A stretch of 64,000 bases of DNA from Microdochium bolleyi (lineage: Eukaryota > Ascomycota > Sordariomycetes > Xylariales > Microdochiaceae). The stretch covers positions 2,170,001 through 2,234,000 of the forward strand of contig KQ964246.1 of NCBI GenBank assembly GCA_001566295.1, given 5' to 3'. The notes below the pieces were generated by a model. That model had not been told where the DNA came from, did no database searches, and saw nothing but the letters and a program-made list of their open reading frames with translations. The first letter of the stretch is position 1. Every line of letters starts with the position of its first letter. The position numbers were made by a program, and so were the translations under genes. Of this stretch, positions 1 to 12,170 are shown in pieces.

Positions 1-638
1 GGAGTAGAGCCGTGTGCCAGCAGTTGAGGTCGGATGGATAGAGGTAAGGAGACACCAGAGCAAACAATGGGCCAGAGAGTGTCGCATTGCTGAGTTGATG
101 AAGACAGTGCACATTCACGTACCCATGCCTGCAAGGTGGGGCCAAGCTGGAGCGTGACCCTGCAGCTCGCATGACAGGAGTGGAGCGGGGCAGAAATTGG
201 GCCGGGGCCCAACCCAGACGCGTCCCATGTTTACATAGCGCGATAAGATAGGGCACATGCCTGCTTGGACGCCAAAGTCAACAACCAGGCAGTTCGCAAC
301 ACCACCTCTGCTGGCAACGATCGCAGCAACGGCCTGGCGCGCAGAGTCTTCTCCCTCTACAGCCTTCCGCGCGTGGACCCAGCTGGGACTGTACGCTCTC
401 TATTCCATTGCGACACGGCCCTCCCGAGGCGAGCTTTCGAGCCTCACACCACCAGACTCGGGCTTCCGACGACACTCACTACGACATCACGGCCTAGTCA
501 GCAACAGTCCTGGTTGATTGTGCTGCGTCTTCGCTCTCTTGCCACTCGCTAGAACCACTGCCGACAGACGACCATTTCTCCAGCCGCTTTCCACCACCAT
601 ATTGCATCAGCGCGGTGTCACACAGACTGTCTTGCAAG
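1..638. promoter_or_regulatory. Upstream region of TOP2
   Basis: No convincing gene lies here; the short open frames have no recognisable domain. The TOP2 start codon follows at 639, so this is its promoter and leader. An ACGCGT hexamer (MCB, the MBF-binding site in yeasts) sits at 218-223. Confidence 0.5.
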
Positions 639-3600
639 ATGGATTCCGACATTTCTGACGACTCCGTCTTCAATGACGTCGAGAACGACTCTGATGCCTT
701 CTCCCCCGAAGCTGTATGCACGCCAATCTTTCCCCACACTTGACCTCGTCGACCCTCCATCACCATCAGCTCCTCGCGGGTGCCAACGCCCATTACTCAC
801 AGCTAACACTGAACCCCACACAGAAACCCAAAGCAAAGGCTGCTGCCAAGAAGCCTGCTGCGGCCAAGCCCAAGGCCGCGCCCAAGAAGATGACCCAGAC
901 CACCATCAGGACGAAGGCCGCTCCCAAGAAGCGTGCCAAGCCGGAGAGCGACGACGACGACGACGACGACAACAACAATGATGTGTCGGGTTTCTCGAAT
1001 ACACCGCCGATTAACAAGAAGCAGAAGAAGGAGCCTGCGGCAAAGAAGACAGCCGGGAATCCTCTCGAGGAGATCGAAAATGACAGCATGATGCAATTAG
1101 ATGGACCGTCCGACCCCAAAAGCAGCAAGAAGTCTGCGACAGACACGTACCAAAAACTCTCACAACGCGAGCACATCCTCGTCCGTCCTGATACCTACAT
1201 CGGCTCAGTGGAGCGCACCGAGCAACAGATGTGGGTGTACAACAAGGAGCTCAGCCAGATGGAGAACCGCAAGGTCAGCTTCGTGCCCGGTCTCTACAAG
1301 ATCTTTGACGAGATTCTTGTCAACGCTGCCGATAACAAGCAAAGAGACGAGACAATGACCTACATGAAAATCACGATCAACCGCGCAGAAGGCCAGATCA
1401 CGGTCGAGAACAACGGCAAGGGCATTCCCATCGAGATGCACGAGAAGGAGAAAGTCTACATTCCCGAGCTGGTCTTCGGCCACCTCTTGGCAGGTTCCAA
1501 CTTCGACGACAACGAGAAGAAGACCGTGGGTGGTCGAAACGGTTATGGTGCGAAGCTGTGCAACGTTTTCAGTACCGAGTTCACCCTTGAGTGCCAAGAC
1601 ATCAAGAATGGCAAGCGTTACAAGCAGACATGGACCAACAACATGACCAACATGAGCAAGGCGAAGATCACGACGAGCTCCACAAAGGACTTTGTCCGCA
1701 TCTCATTCAAGCCAGACTGGGCCAAGTTCGGCATGCCTGACGGCATCGATGATGATCTGGAGGCCCTGCTGCATCGTCGAGTCTACGACATGGCTGGAAC
1801 TGTCACCGGCGTCAAGGTCTATTTGAATGACGAAGTCTTGAAGCTCAACTTTGCCAAATACTGCGAGTTGTACTCCAAGGCCATTGCGAAAGAGCGCGGC
1901 GACGAGGACCTCTCTGGTCCGAACTCCAAGGTCATCCTTGAGACGGAGGGCCACAAAGGACGGTGGCAGATCGGCTTCGCCGTTTCGGACGGTTCTTTCC
2001 AGCAGGTCTCGTTCGTCAACAACATTGCCACGACCACTGGTGGTACACACGTCAACTATATCGCTGACCAGATCTGTGAGTCCTTGTTGAAATCGCTCAA
2101 CAAGAAGAAGAAGGGCCACTCCTTGAAGAGCAATCACATCCGCAACCACATCTTCATCTTCATCAACTGTCTCATCAACAATCCCGCCTTCAATTCTCAG
2201 ACCAAGGAGCAAATGACCACGAAAGCGAGCCAATTTGGAAGCAAATGTGTCCTCTCCGACGGCTTCCTGAAAAAGATTGGTCAAACTGATGCCATCAACA
2301 ACATCATCCATTTCGCCGAGCAAAAGGCAGACAAGCTGATGGCAAAGAGTGATGGCAACAAACGTTCCAGAATCAGCAACGCGAAGCTGGTCGATGCCAA
2401 TTTGGCTGGCACTAGACACAGCCACGAGTGCACGTTGATCCTGACAGAAGGTGACTCTGCCAAGAGTTTGGCTGTAGCTGGCCGTGCGATTCTTGATCCC
2501 GACCGCATTGGTGTCTTCCCCTTGCGAGGAAAGATGTTGAACGTTCGCGATGCTTCCATCGAACAGATCACCAAGAATGCCGAGATTCAAAACATCAAGC
2601 AGTTCCTCGGCCTGAAGCACAAACAGACGTACACAGATGTGAAAGGCCTTCGGTATGGCCACTTGATGATCATGGCAGATCAGGATCACGACGGCAGTCA
2701 TATCAAGGGTCTCCTCATCAACTTCCTCCAGGTCCAATACCCATCTCTCCTGCAAATTCCGGATTTCTTCAGAGAGTTCATTACACCCATCGTCAAGATC
2801 TGGCAGGGTCCGAACCCCAAGAAGCCGCTGAAGCTGAAGTCTTTCTTCACACAGCCGCAGTACGATGAGTGGAAGGCGGCGCATCAGGGCGAGGTCAAGA
2901 AGTGGCACTACAAGTATTTCAAGGGTCTGGGAACAAGTTCGAACGAGGACGCTCAAGTTTATTTCACGAACCTGGATGATCACTTGAAAGAATTTGAAGT
3001 CATGCAGCCTCCAGAGGCCGAGCTCTTCGACCTGGCGTTCTCGAAGAAGAAAGCCGACGCTCGTAAGGAGTGGCTTGGCAAATTTGTGCCCGGCACATAC
3101 TTGGACCACACGACCAAGACTATCTCCTACGACGACTTCGTGAACAGGGAGCTGATCCTGTTCAGCATGGCTGACAACATGCGGTCCATTCCCAGTGTCG
3201 TCGACGGTCTGAAGCCAGGCCAGCGCAAGGTCATCTACGCCTGTCTGAAGCGCAATCTCGTCAAGGATAAGAAGGTCATCGAGTTGGCCGGTTACGTGTC
3301 CGAGCAAACTGCCTACCATCACGGTGAGCAGTCTCTGCAGATGACCATCATTGGCCTTGCGCAGAACTTCTGCGGCTCGAACAATGTCAATTGCTTGGAG
3401 CCCAGTGGAAATTTCGGTTCTCGTCTTGCCGGTGGTTCCGATGCTGCCAGCGCTCGTTACATTCACACCCGCCTCTCTCCATTCGCTCGCAAAGTGTTCA
3501 ACCCCCTGGATGAGCCCAATCTCAAGCACAACGTCGAAGATGGCAAAACTATCGAGCCCGAGACCTATGCGCCAGTCATTCCCATGCTGTTGGTGAATGG

Positions 3601-5942
3601 TGCCGATGGTATTGGTACGGGTTGGAGTACTTCCATCCCCAACTATCACCCCACAGAGATCATCAAGAACTTGAGGCGCCGCATGGGTCGCCTGGAAGGC
3701 GAGGAGGGCATTGAGGGTGCCTTCCAGACCATGACCCCGTGGTTCAGAGGCTGGAATGGCAACGCTGTCCCTACGGAGAGCAACCGATACCAGTTCAACG
3801 GTATTGCTTACCAGGACGAGAAGAAGCCCAATGAAGTTATCATCACAGAGCTGCCTATCCGTGTGTGGACGGATGATTTCAAGGCCCGCCTTGAAGAAAT
3901 CATCCGCGCCGAGAAGGCCCCGTCTTTCATCAAGGACTACAAAGAGTTCAACGACCACAACAATGTTCACTTTGAGATCCAGATGGACGAGAAGCACATG
4001 AAAGCGGCTCTCGATGAGGGGCTTCTCGAGAAATTCAAGCTCCAAAAACAGATTGTCACAAGTAACCTGGTCGCTTTCGACACTCGTGGCATGATTCGCA
4101 AGTACGAGAAGGTCGAAGATATTCTCGAGGAATTCTACGTGTACCGCCTGAAGATGTACAAGCTGCGGAAGGTAAGAACGACCCTAGACGGTACTTCATG
4201 CTGTTGAAGTTTTCCACTAACAGCATAATAGTCGCACTGGCTTGGCGTGTACCACGCCGACTACCGCAAGCTTCAGAACCAGGCCCGTTTCATCAAGGAG
4301 ATCATGGATGGCAAGCTTGTAGTCAACCGAAAGAAGAAGGCTATCATTGTTGAGGAGCTCCGAAAGCAAGACTACGAGGGCTTCCCCAAGGGTACAGACG
4401 GCAAAAAGGCCAAGTCTGAGGAGGATGACGAAGCCGAAGATGAGGGTGACGACCAGGAGCAAGATGCCGATGTGTCTGGCGGGGAGAAGGACTACGACTA
4501 TCTGCTCGGGGTATGTGTCGCTGTGATCTCGCCTCATCTGTATTCCACGTCAACTAACTTTGTTCTAGATGGCCATTTGGTCCTTCACCCAAGAGCGCCT
4601 TGACAGGCTGCACGATCAAATTGCCAGGAAGAAGGCTGAGCACGATGAGCTCGAGGCTCTCAGCGAGAAGGACCTGTGGTGTCAGGACCTGGATGAGTTC
4701 GAGGCTGAGTGGGAGAATCAGCTTCGTCTCGATTCCGAGATCAAGACTTCGATTCGGAGGATGGGTCGCCGCGTGTCAAAGAAGATAGGAGCGGGCCGCG
4801 GCCGGAAGAAGGACGACGACGATTACGACCCAGCGCCACGTGTCAGAGCACCCAAGGCTGCTGCAAAGCCCAAAGTCGAGACGGTTGCTCCACCAAAGGC
4901 AGCATCGCGTTTTGCTGACGTGTTCGGTGCCAAGCCCAAAAAGTCTAGCGGAGTCGGCACCGATGGTGCGGGCGACGATTCGGATGCCTTCGACGAGGAC
5001 GACTTTGCCGCGCTCAAGAGCAAGCCAGTGAAGAAGGAAGCTCCAGTCAAGAAGGAGGCCCCTGCGAAGAAGGCTGCTCCGGCTAAAAAGGCCATTCCTG
5101 TCGATGAAGAGGAGTCAGCTGATGAGGAGATCACTCGTGAGCCCGAGCCAGAGCCAGAGCCGGAGGCTGAGCCAGAGCTCCCGCCGCCGACTGGACGCAC
5201 GAAGCGTGCCGCAGCAGTGCAGAAGAAGACCTGGATCCTCGACGACTCTGATGAGTCGGAGAGCAATGATGACCAGATGCTTGGGGATATTGGCGCTATG
5301 GTCAAAGGCATTGGCGCAGCCACACACGAATCCTCCGAAGACAAGCCGCGCGTCAGCCTTTACAACATGACGAGACCCGAGAGCAGTCATGGCCCTTCGG
5401 CGTCGCTCAAGGTGAAGAGCAAGCCATCCAAGACGTTCGACATGGACAGTCACGATGATACAAACTACGAGATGCTTGCCAGATCCTCGCCTGCGAAGCC
5501 GCCACAAGCGGATCCACTCGACGAATTTCTGTCAGACGACGATGACGATGACTTGCCTGCCGTGAAGAGAGCAGCCAAGCTCAAGGTGTCGCCGAAGGTA
5601 GCTGCTAAGTCTGCAGCCAGCGGCCCAGCCGTAAAGAAGCCCCGGGGTCGTCCAGCCGCTGCTGCGAAGGCTGCGCCTACCAAGTCGACCCAGCTCTCCC
5701 CTGCTGCCAAGCTGTATGCCAAGAAGAAGGCTGCACCAAAGGCCAAGAAGAGCGACTTCGACATGGACCTTGATGACGACGAGGAAGACGACCTTGCCGA
5801 CCCAGGTTCGCCGCCGCCGAAGCCTGCTGCTCGTGGCAGACCCGGCCGCGCCGCTGCAGCCAAGGCCAAGCCCGTCTACGTCGTCGACGATGAAGACAGC
5901 GAAGCTGATGGCGACGACTACGATATGGATGAGAGCGATTGA
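639..5942 (+). CDS. TOP2: DNA topoisomerase II
   Basis: Exons 639-713, 824-4171, 4232-4510, 4569-5942 give 1691 aa, normal for a fungal type IIA topoisomerase, which passes one DNA duplex through another in the nucleus. The GHKL ATPase motif GRNGYGAK lies near residue 262. The TOPRIM motifs EGDSAKSL (from 567) and DQDHDG (from 644) carry the metal-binding acidic residues. The catalytic tyrosine is Y904 in SARYIHTRL. The last 350 residues are a disordered tail rich in Lys, Ala and Asp/Glu, as usual for regulation and nuclear import. The start at 639 was chosen because a 25-residue acidic exon (MDSDISDDSVFNDVENDSD) splices in phase 0 into the lysine-rich segment. A second AG at 801-802 would also keep frame and add seven residues. 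Convergent with the gene ending at 6322. Confidence 0.97.
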
Positions 5943-6321
5943 TTGAGGTGCGGTGCGAGTCGAATGGCATGTAGGTGCCGGTAACGAGCCGCACACGTGC
6001 AGGTCCTTTCACGGGGGTGTAAAAGCACAATGAGGAGGATTACAATAGATGGTTCTTTGTGAATATTTCAACCATGCGCGAAGTGTACTGTATTGATTGG
6101 CGAGGCGTTGGCACCAATATCCAGAGTTTCGGACGATGATTTCGAGCACGCATTCTGAGTAATCCATGCAGATCATGGCATCCAAGTTTTACTAATTCCT
6201 CTATCTCCTGTACAATGATGTGAATCGTGCAAGATGGTATTGCTATGCAGGAATCTACTCGTCGGCACTTGCCGTCGGGAGAGATATAAATATGAGTATG
6301 GGCATTAGTGTGGTGTTATTT
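5943..6321. other. Convergent 3' regions of TOP2 and PAN6
   Basis: About 380 bases between two stop codons on opposite strands. I see no gene; it should hold both 3' UTRs and polyadenylation sites. Confidence 0.5.
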
Positions 6322-7515
6322 TCACCTCGCCGCGGATGGCTTCAGTATGATATTATCGATGAGCCGTACCGCGGGGCCATCATTGTGGCCCAGATCCTCG
6401 CCCGGCTGCGGCGCCTCCACGGGCAGCATTTTGACCGCGCCACTGAGGATGCCGCCCTCGTCCGGGTCAACGTTTTCCAGCTCCATCATAGTGACTGGGT
6501 CGGCGAGCGAGATGTAGTCGACCTCGAATCGCACCCTCTGCTCGGGCGCGAGAGCCATTTGCTCCTCGAGGGTGTCCTGGGCAACCCTGTTCGCGGCGCC
6601 GAGTATCGATTCGCGGTCGAGGGCACCGTGCGCGGTATACTGCTCCTCCGCAGCCCTCAGCGCGCGGCTGAGTACCGTGGCGACCTTGCGCCTCCGCGCG
6701 CCGAGGTACACATTCCTCGAGCTCAGCGCGAGCCCGTCGGCCTCGCGGCTCGTGGGGCCCACGACAACCTCTGTCGGCATCATAAAGTCGCGGACCATGT
6801 TGCGGATCACGACCGTCTGCTGGACGTCCTTCTGCCCAAAGTACACGCGCTCGGGCTGTACGATGTTGAAGAGCTTCATGCACACGGTCGCGACGCCGCG
6901 GAAGAAGGTCGGCCTGCTGGCGCCCTCGAGGACCTCGCCGACGGGGGTGATGGTGACGAAGCTGCCCTTGGAGCCGACCTCCTGCCCGGGAAACCCGGAC
7001 GGGTACATATCTGCGGTGGTCGGAGCGAAGACGGCGCTGATGCGGCCGAGATTCCCGCCGTCATCGGCGAGCTGGCGGTCGAGGTCGGCTAGAATCTTGC
7101 AGTCCGAGTCCCACGTCTTGGGGTACGAGGCGAGGTCCTCCTTTATGCCGAACTGCGCGGGATTGACGTAGATGCTGACAACGACGTGGTGGGCCTCGCG
7201 CGCGGCGGCGCGGATCAGGGACAAGTGGCCCTCGTGCAGGGCGCCCATGGTGGGCACGAAGCCGACAATGCGGTGGTCGAGCAGGTGCGGCTTGCGCCAG
7301 CGGCGGACGGACTCGACGGAACGGAGGATGCGGATCGAGGAGGAGGGGATCGTCTCACGGGACTTCCGGACCGGTGACGGCGTGCCGCAGGAAGAGGAGT
7401 ATGCCGCGACAGCGACGTGGTGGCTCCAGGCGGGAAGAGTGGCTGCTGCTGCGATTGTCCATGGGGGATGGCTTGCAGCAGAGGGCAGCGTCCTGCGGAG
7501 GGCGGACCTAAACAT
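6322..7515 (-). CDS. PAN6: Pantoate-beta-alanine ligase (pantothenate synthetase)
   Basis: A single exon of 397 aa. The enzyme joins pantoate and beta-alanine using ATP, the last step of pantothenate (vitamin B5) synthesis and the precursor route to coenzyme A. The nucleotidyltransferase signature is clear: FVPTMGALHEGHLSL contains the HxGH-like HEGH, and DGLALSSRN occupies the place of the KMSKS loop. VYFGQKDVQQ and the family C-terminal region are also present. About 75 residues precede the conserved start of the fold; they are rich in Arg, Ser and Ala with almost no acidic residues, which could be a mitochondrial presequence or a poorly conserved extension. Divergent from the GH125 gene. 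Confidence 0.95.
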   Translation of the reverse strand: MFRSALRRTLPSAASHPPWTIAAAATLPAWSHHVAVAAYSSSCGTPSPVRKSRETIPSSSIRILRSVESVRRWRKPHLLDHRIVGFVPTMGALHEGHLSLIRAAAREAHHVVVSIYVNPAQFGIKEDLASYPKTWDSDCKILADLDRQLADDGGNLGRISAVFAPTTADMYPSGFPGQEVGSKGSFVTITPVGEVLEGASRPTFFRGVATVCMKLFNIVQPERVYFGQKDVQQTVVIRNMVRDFMMPTEVVVGPTSREADGLALSSRNVYLGARRRKVATVLSRALRAAEEQYTAHGALDRESILGAANRVAQDTLEEQMALAPEQRVRFEVDYISLADPVTMMELENVDPDEGGILSGAVKMLPVEAPQPGEDLGHNDGPAVRLIDNIILKPSAAR

Positions 7516-7992
7516 TTTGGAGTGTTGGCGAGGTAGTCGTCGATGGAGAAGGAGCGAAGGAAAGAAGAGAAGAGTCGAGTGAACGCTCTCAGGTGGCGGG
7601 CTGGGTGTTTTGAGCCATTGCGGTGAGTCAATGGCTGGGCGGTGGCCGAGGCAGTCCGTGATGGAAAGTGCCGTGCAGAAGCTGGGCCGACGTGGTGTTT
7701 TGGTGGCCCTGGGAATAGAGGCCGAGGAGCAGAGCCGGGGTCCAGCTGCTGCTGTAGTGTGTGCGAGGCTTGTGCCTGAAATGTGGGGGAGGGGCCACTA
7801 CACGCCGCCCTTGACAGGCCTCAATGGAGCTTACCTCAAGGTCCAGCGGGTGTTTCAAGCTTGTGCTATCAACAACAACAACAACAACAACAACACCACC
7901 ACGTCTTCCCATCTTCACTCACCCAGCAATCCAGAGCTGCCATGAGTACTGGACAATAGCCCTCTTGGACAGTCCCAAAACCTCTCGTTGCC
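7516..7992. promoter_or_regulatory. Divergent promoter between PAN6 and the GH125 gene
   Basis: 477 bases between two start codons. It contains an (AAC)8 microsatellite at 7871-7894, in what is probably the 5' leader of the mannosidase mRNA. No other structure stands out. Confidence 0.45.
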
Positions 7993-9830
7993 ATGGCCGC
8001 CCGCCGCCCTGGTTCGTCTCGGCTTGGTGTTGCAGCTTGTCTCAGCCTTGCTATCGCCAGCGTCTCTGCCGAGTACGGCCAGCAGCAGGCCATCCTCAAC
8101 AACCTCAAGTACCAGTACAAAGACGCCTGCCCCGACTACACTCTGTATGCGGGCTATCCTCAGTGAGTGCTTCCTGTTCGCCTACTTTGAACGCCATCTC
8201 TTGGGAACACAGCAGCTGACTCGATCACGACTACTCCAGCCGCCCGCTGACTGACGGTCCTCTGGCTCTCCCTTTCCAGAGACCGGATGTCCGGTGTCGG
8301 ACTTTCCAGTCAGATGCTATAGAGCAAGTCATCAAGGACGTCACTTCTCGCATCAAGGATCCAGACCTTGCCCGCCTCTTTGAGAACGCATTTCCGGTGA
8401 GCCACCCAATGTTTGTGACGCGTGTGTGCCAAAGGGCCTGCTAACATTCCTCCCAGTCTACCACCGACACCACTGTCAAGTTCCACACCACGGGGAAAGA
8501 TGGGCTCGGCGTAGATTCTGCCGAGACTCTCGGTGACAAATGGCAGGGACCTCAGTCATTCATCATCACGGGTGACATCATTGCCGAGTGGCTGAGAGAT
8601 TCCACAAACCAGCTGTCTCCGTACCAAACGCTGGCCAAGAAGGATCCGGCAATATACACTCTGATTCTCGGTGCCATAAACACGCAGTCCGAGTACGTCA
8701 TCGAGTCTCCGTACTGCAACGCGTTCCAGCCTCCGCCCATCAGCGGCCTGTCCGTCTCCCACAACGGGCAAGACGATGAGGTGCACCCGATTTACGACCC
8801 AAACTTTGTCTTTGAGTGCAAGTACGAGCTAGACTCGGTCGCCCATTTCCTCGCCCTCGGCAACGACTTCTTTGAGCACACAGGTTCCACTGAGTTCCTC
8901 ACAGAGAGGTGGTTCGAGGCTCTGGACACCGTCCTGGACCTCATCGATGAGCAGTCCATGCCAACCTTCAACGGAGAGACTGGCCGATACCGGAAGAACC
9001 AGTACACATTTCAGCGCCGGACGAACGCAGGCACTGAAACTCTCAACCTGGGCGGAGTGGGGAATCCACTCAACGGAGGCACTGGGCTGGTCCGCTCTGC
9101 CTTCCGTCCTAGTGACGACGCAACCATACTCGGATTCTTCATCCCTGCCAATGCCATGATGAGCGTGGAGCTCCGGCGAGCAGCCAAGGCTCTCCGCAAG
9201 GCCAGCAAGACTGAACGGGCTGAAGAGCTTGAGAAGTTGAGTGAGAGAATCAGCAAAGGCGTCTGGGAGCACGGAGTTGTCGAACACAAGAAGTTTGGCA
9301 AGGTCTTCGCATACGAAGTTGACGGTTACGGCTCGTCGATCCTGATGGATGACGCCAACTACCCGTCTTTGCTTGCTTTGCCCCTGATGGGCTTCCTCGA
9401 GCAGGACGACCAAGTGTACCAAAACACTCGCAAAATGCTTCTTGCCAAGAACTCAAACCCTTACTACTTGACCGGGAGAGATTTCCATGGCATTGGAGGT
9501 AAGTGATCTGTCCCTGTTTGGAAAAGGTCGCAGCAAGGACTGACCATGTTTACAGGACCACATATCGGACTGAGAAACGCGTGGCCGATGAGCCTGCTTA
9601 TCCAGGCCCGCACATCGAATAACGATACAGAGATCAAGGAGTGCATCGACCTCGTCCTCAAGTCCAGTGGTCTCGGCCTTGTTCACGAGAGTGTGGATGT
9701 GGACAACGTATATGCGTACACCAGGAGCTGGTTTGCGTGGGCGAACGGCGTGTTTGCCGAAACCATCCTGGACCTGGCGGCGCGGAAACCGGGGCTCATC
9801 TTCGAGGACAGCACCCCGTACACAATATGA
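7993..9830 (+). CDS. Secreted glycoside hydrolase family 125 (exo-alpha-1,6-mannosidase type)
   Basis: Exons 7993-8162, 8240-8396, 8457-9498, 9556-9830 give 547 aa. Residues 1-26 look like a signal peptide (Arg-containing start, hydrophobic core, ending ASVSA before EYGQQQ), so the protein should be secreted or act in the secretory pathway. GH125 hallmarks follow: RPLTDGPLALPFQRP, the tract TGDIIAEWLRDSTNQ with substrate-contacting Trp, Arg and Asp, then GIGGPHIGLRNAWPMSLL and a C-terminal YAYTRSWFAWANG block. Characterised family members remove alpha-1,6-linked mannose, consistent with trimming fungal mannan or N-glycans; the exact substrate is inferred. All three introns keep frame and the junctions fall inside conserved motifs. 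Confidence 0.93.
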
Positions 9831-9969
9831 TGCGGGTGGTCTCGCATGCACTCGAAAAGTTGGATCCGTTACGAGCGTGGTTGAAGTCAAATATCACAAT
9901 AAGCAATATCAATGCACAGCTTATGATTGTGACTCGGTGCCTCATGCTTGATACAGTCTATTGTACATG

Positions 9970-11610
9970 TTATTTCTGCTCGTCCGCACCTCTTCCGTTC
10001 CCTTCACCCTCACCAACACCCTGCCAGCTTGATGGTCCTTCTTCCAGCATCCTCTTGATTGCCCTCCCCATTCTCTCAACTCCCTGAACCAAGTTCCCCT
10101 CCTCCTCCCACGCGAAACACAGCCGAATCGCATGATCTAGCTTCACAGCATCCTCGTCGCCCTGGACCTCAAACATCCCGCCATACCCAACAATCAGCTC
10201 CTCGTCCCGCTTGCACCGCTCCGCGATCGCCCTCGCCCCCGGGAACGGCCCCTTGTCAGTCCCGACAGGCAACGTGAGCCAGATGAAGTAGCCGCCAAAG
10301 ACACCCCCGTCTAGCCTGCCCGATCCGACCGCCACGCCGAACGGTTCCGTCAGGTGATCCTCCACGGCGCGCATGATGAGCCCGTGCCGCCGCCTGAACG
10401 CGGGCCGCAGCACGCTCTCGATCTCGCGCTGCAGCTCGCCGGACCTGAGCAGTTCGCAGACGATGCTCGCCGTGAACTGCGAGGGGGCGCCACCAGAACG
10501 TGTCGCGCCCGTCTGGCTCAGGCCTAGCGCGAAGTCGGCCGTCGACTGCGTCCATCCCGTGCGCAGGCCGGGCCCCGCGAGCTTGCTGAAGGAGCCGTTG
10601 CTAATGGCGTGGCCGAAGTGCTTGCTCTGCGCGGCAGTGGGGGAGGTGCCGCCTGTGGCGTTGATGGTCGTTGCAGTGCCGCCACCGCTGCTGCTGGTGC
10701 TGACGGAAAGGGCTCTGTCGTGCTCCGAGGGGCCCAGGGAGAGGTCAATGTCCACGAGGCGCGGGAGGATGGCTCTGTTTAGGTCGGCTTCCTCCGAGGA
10801 ATCAATAGCGGTAGACCACTGCAGCATGTCATACACATCATCGCACACGACCAGCGCATCGTGCTCCCGCGCGAGCTCGACGAGCCGTCGCCGCCGCCGC
10901 AGTGACATGGTCTTGCCGCTCGGGTTCGCAAACGTCGGGACGCAGTAGATGACGTGCCTGTAGATCTTGCGGTAGGGGTACGGGTCCTTGTATAGCGGTT
11001 GTTGTCCATGTCCCGTCCTCTCGCTGTTGCTGCTGTTTTCGGCCTGTTGATGACGGTCGCAGTCGTCCTCATGTGATGACTGGTCCATTCTCTTGAGCCC
11101 CGCAGACAGGAAGTCGAGATCGATGCCCTCGTCGTCCTCGGGCACCGCACGCATCTTGCCCGTGGGAGCCCCGAACCCGGCGTCCGCCATGATGGGGCAC
11201 GCGAGGAAGTACGCAGGCGCGACCATCCACACGGCGCGCGTGTACGACGGGTCCGTGAAGCTCGCGAGGACGTTGGCGAGGGACTGCGACGCGCCGCCAG
11301 TGATCGTGATCTGGTCCGCCACCGCTGCCGCTGCCGTTGCCTTCGTCGTCGTCTTCGTCGTCGATCCGTCATCGCCGCTGTGCGGCGCGCCGTAGAACTG
11401 CCCAAGCCATCCCGCCAGGACCTCCCGGAGCTCCTGCAGCCCCGGGTCCGGCGCGTACAGCAGCGCCGAGGACGGCGTGCGGATCGCCTCTCGCGAGAGC
11501 GCGGCCTGCGCGGCCTTCTTCAGGGGCTCGACGGGCAGCAGGCTCGTGCTGGGCCAGCCTCTGTGGAGATTGATGGGTGTCTTCTCGCTCCCCATCGTCG
11601 TCGTCGACAT
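9970..11610 (-). CDS. PLP-dependent class I/II aminotransferase (YER152C-like)
   Basis: One exon, 546 aa from the ATG at 11610. Fold-type I motifs: INLHRGWPS at the N-terminus, the glycine-rich TITGGASQSLANVL, the NPSG motif, Asp in VVCDDVYDML (pyridoxal-nitrogen contact), and the PLP-binding K343 in SNGSFSKLAGPGLRTGW. The general layout resembles yeast YER152C and 2-aminoadipate or valine-pyruvate transaminase-like proteins; the substrate cannot be read from sequence. Two low-complexity insertions (Thr/Ala-rich near residue 85 and Ser/Gly/Thr-rich near 310) are probably surface loops. The frame stays open for a further 138 codons upstream, but those residues have no family-like character, so the start was placed just before the conserved N-terminus. 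Convergent with GH125, 139 bases apart. Confidence 0.88.
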   Translation of the reverse strand: MSTTTMGSEKTPINLHRGWPSTSLLPVEPLKKAAQAALSREAIRTPSSALLYAPDPGLQELREVLAGWLGQFYGAPHSGDDGSTTKTTTKATAAAAVADQITITGGASQSLANVLASFTDPSYTRAVWMVAPAYFLACPIMADAGFGAPTGKMRAVPEDDEGIDLDFLSAGLKRMDQSSHEDDCDRHQQAENSSNSERTGHGQQPLYKDPYPYRKIYRHVIYCVPTFANPSGKTMSLRRRRRLVELAREHDALVVCDDVYDMLQWSTAIDSSEEADLNRAILPRLVDIDLSLGPSEHDRALSVSTSSSGGGTATTINATGGTSPTAAQSKHFGHAISNGSFSKLAGPGLRTGWTQSTADFALGLSQTGATRSGGAPSQFTASIVCELLRSGELQREIESVLRPAFRRRHGLIMRAVEDHLTEPFGVAVGSGRLDGGVFGGYFIWLTLPVGTDKGPFPGARAIAERCKRDEELIVGYGGMFEVQGDEDAVKLDHAIRLCFAWEEEGNLVQGVERMGRAIKRMLEEGPSSWQGVGEGEGNGRGADEQK

Positions 11611-12170
11611 CGTCAAGTTGCGAGCCTGGCTTCGTGGACCGCTGTTGTAGGCTAGCCTGATGTCTAGTGAGTAAGGGTGGAGGTCGCAAGGTGATGCTCG
11701 TAACATCGACCTTGAAGAGACGCAGGAAGTCCAACAGCGGTAGGGGTAAGTCGTCGTCTTCCAGTTGAGCATGCCCTGGCACGTTGGGCCTATGTCTTCG
11801 GGGAGCTCAATGCTGTCTGCCAGTCTTCGACACGGAGTGAATCCAGAGTGGCCGAATGAGTGTCTTTGAGTACGTCGTGAGTGTTGAAGTTGCCCGTGTT
11901 TAAAGTAATGATGAGCTATTGCGGTGGACCCCGCCCGATCTCGTCGTCGTTCCGCCGGTAGCCGCTCCGTCCAGGTCAGCTCCGATCCCGGACCACGGCC
12001 GAAACGCCGGAATGAATATGCCACAGCGGACCGGCACTTTGAAGATTCATGAACTGGATTTCACAATCGCATGGGTATCAATTTCGCTACGTACGCCGCG
12101 TGCCCTGCCAAAACCAAGACCACCAAAGTCCCTTTCATGATACACGTATGTCGTCGACCTTCAAATAGTC
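11611..12170. promoter_or_regulatory. Leader and promoter of the aminotransferase gene
   Basis: 560 bases between the aminotransferase start and the ESA1 stop. The part up to 12024 is open in the aminotransferase frame, probably by chance in GC-rich DNA. No other gene is visible. Confidence 0.4.

Noticed and set aside
1703..4045. A 780-codon open frame antisense to TOP2
   Set aside because: It mirrors the codon bias of the real TOP2 exon, has no domain, and starts and ends inside it.
11611..12024. 138-codon upstream extension of the aminotransferase, as N-terminal domain or targeting sequence
   Set aside because: Residues show no family similarity or clear targeting character, and the conserved fold begins just after the ATG at 11610.
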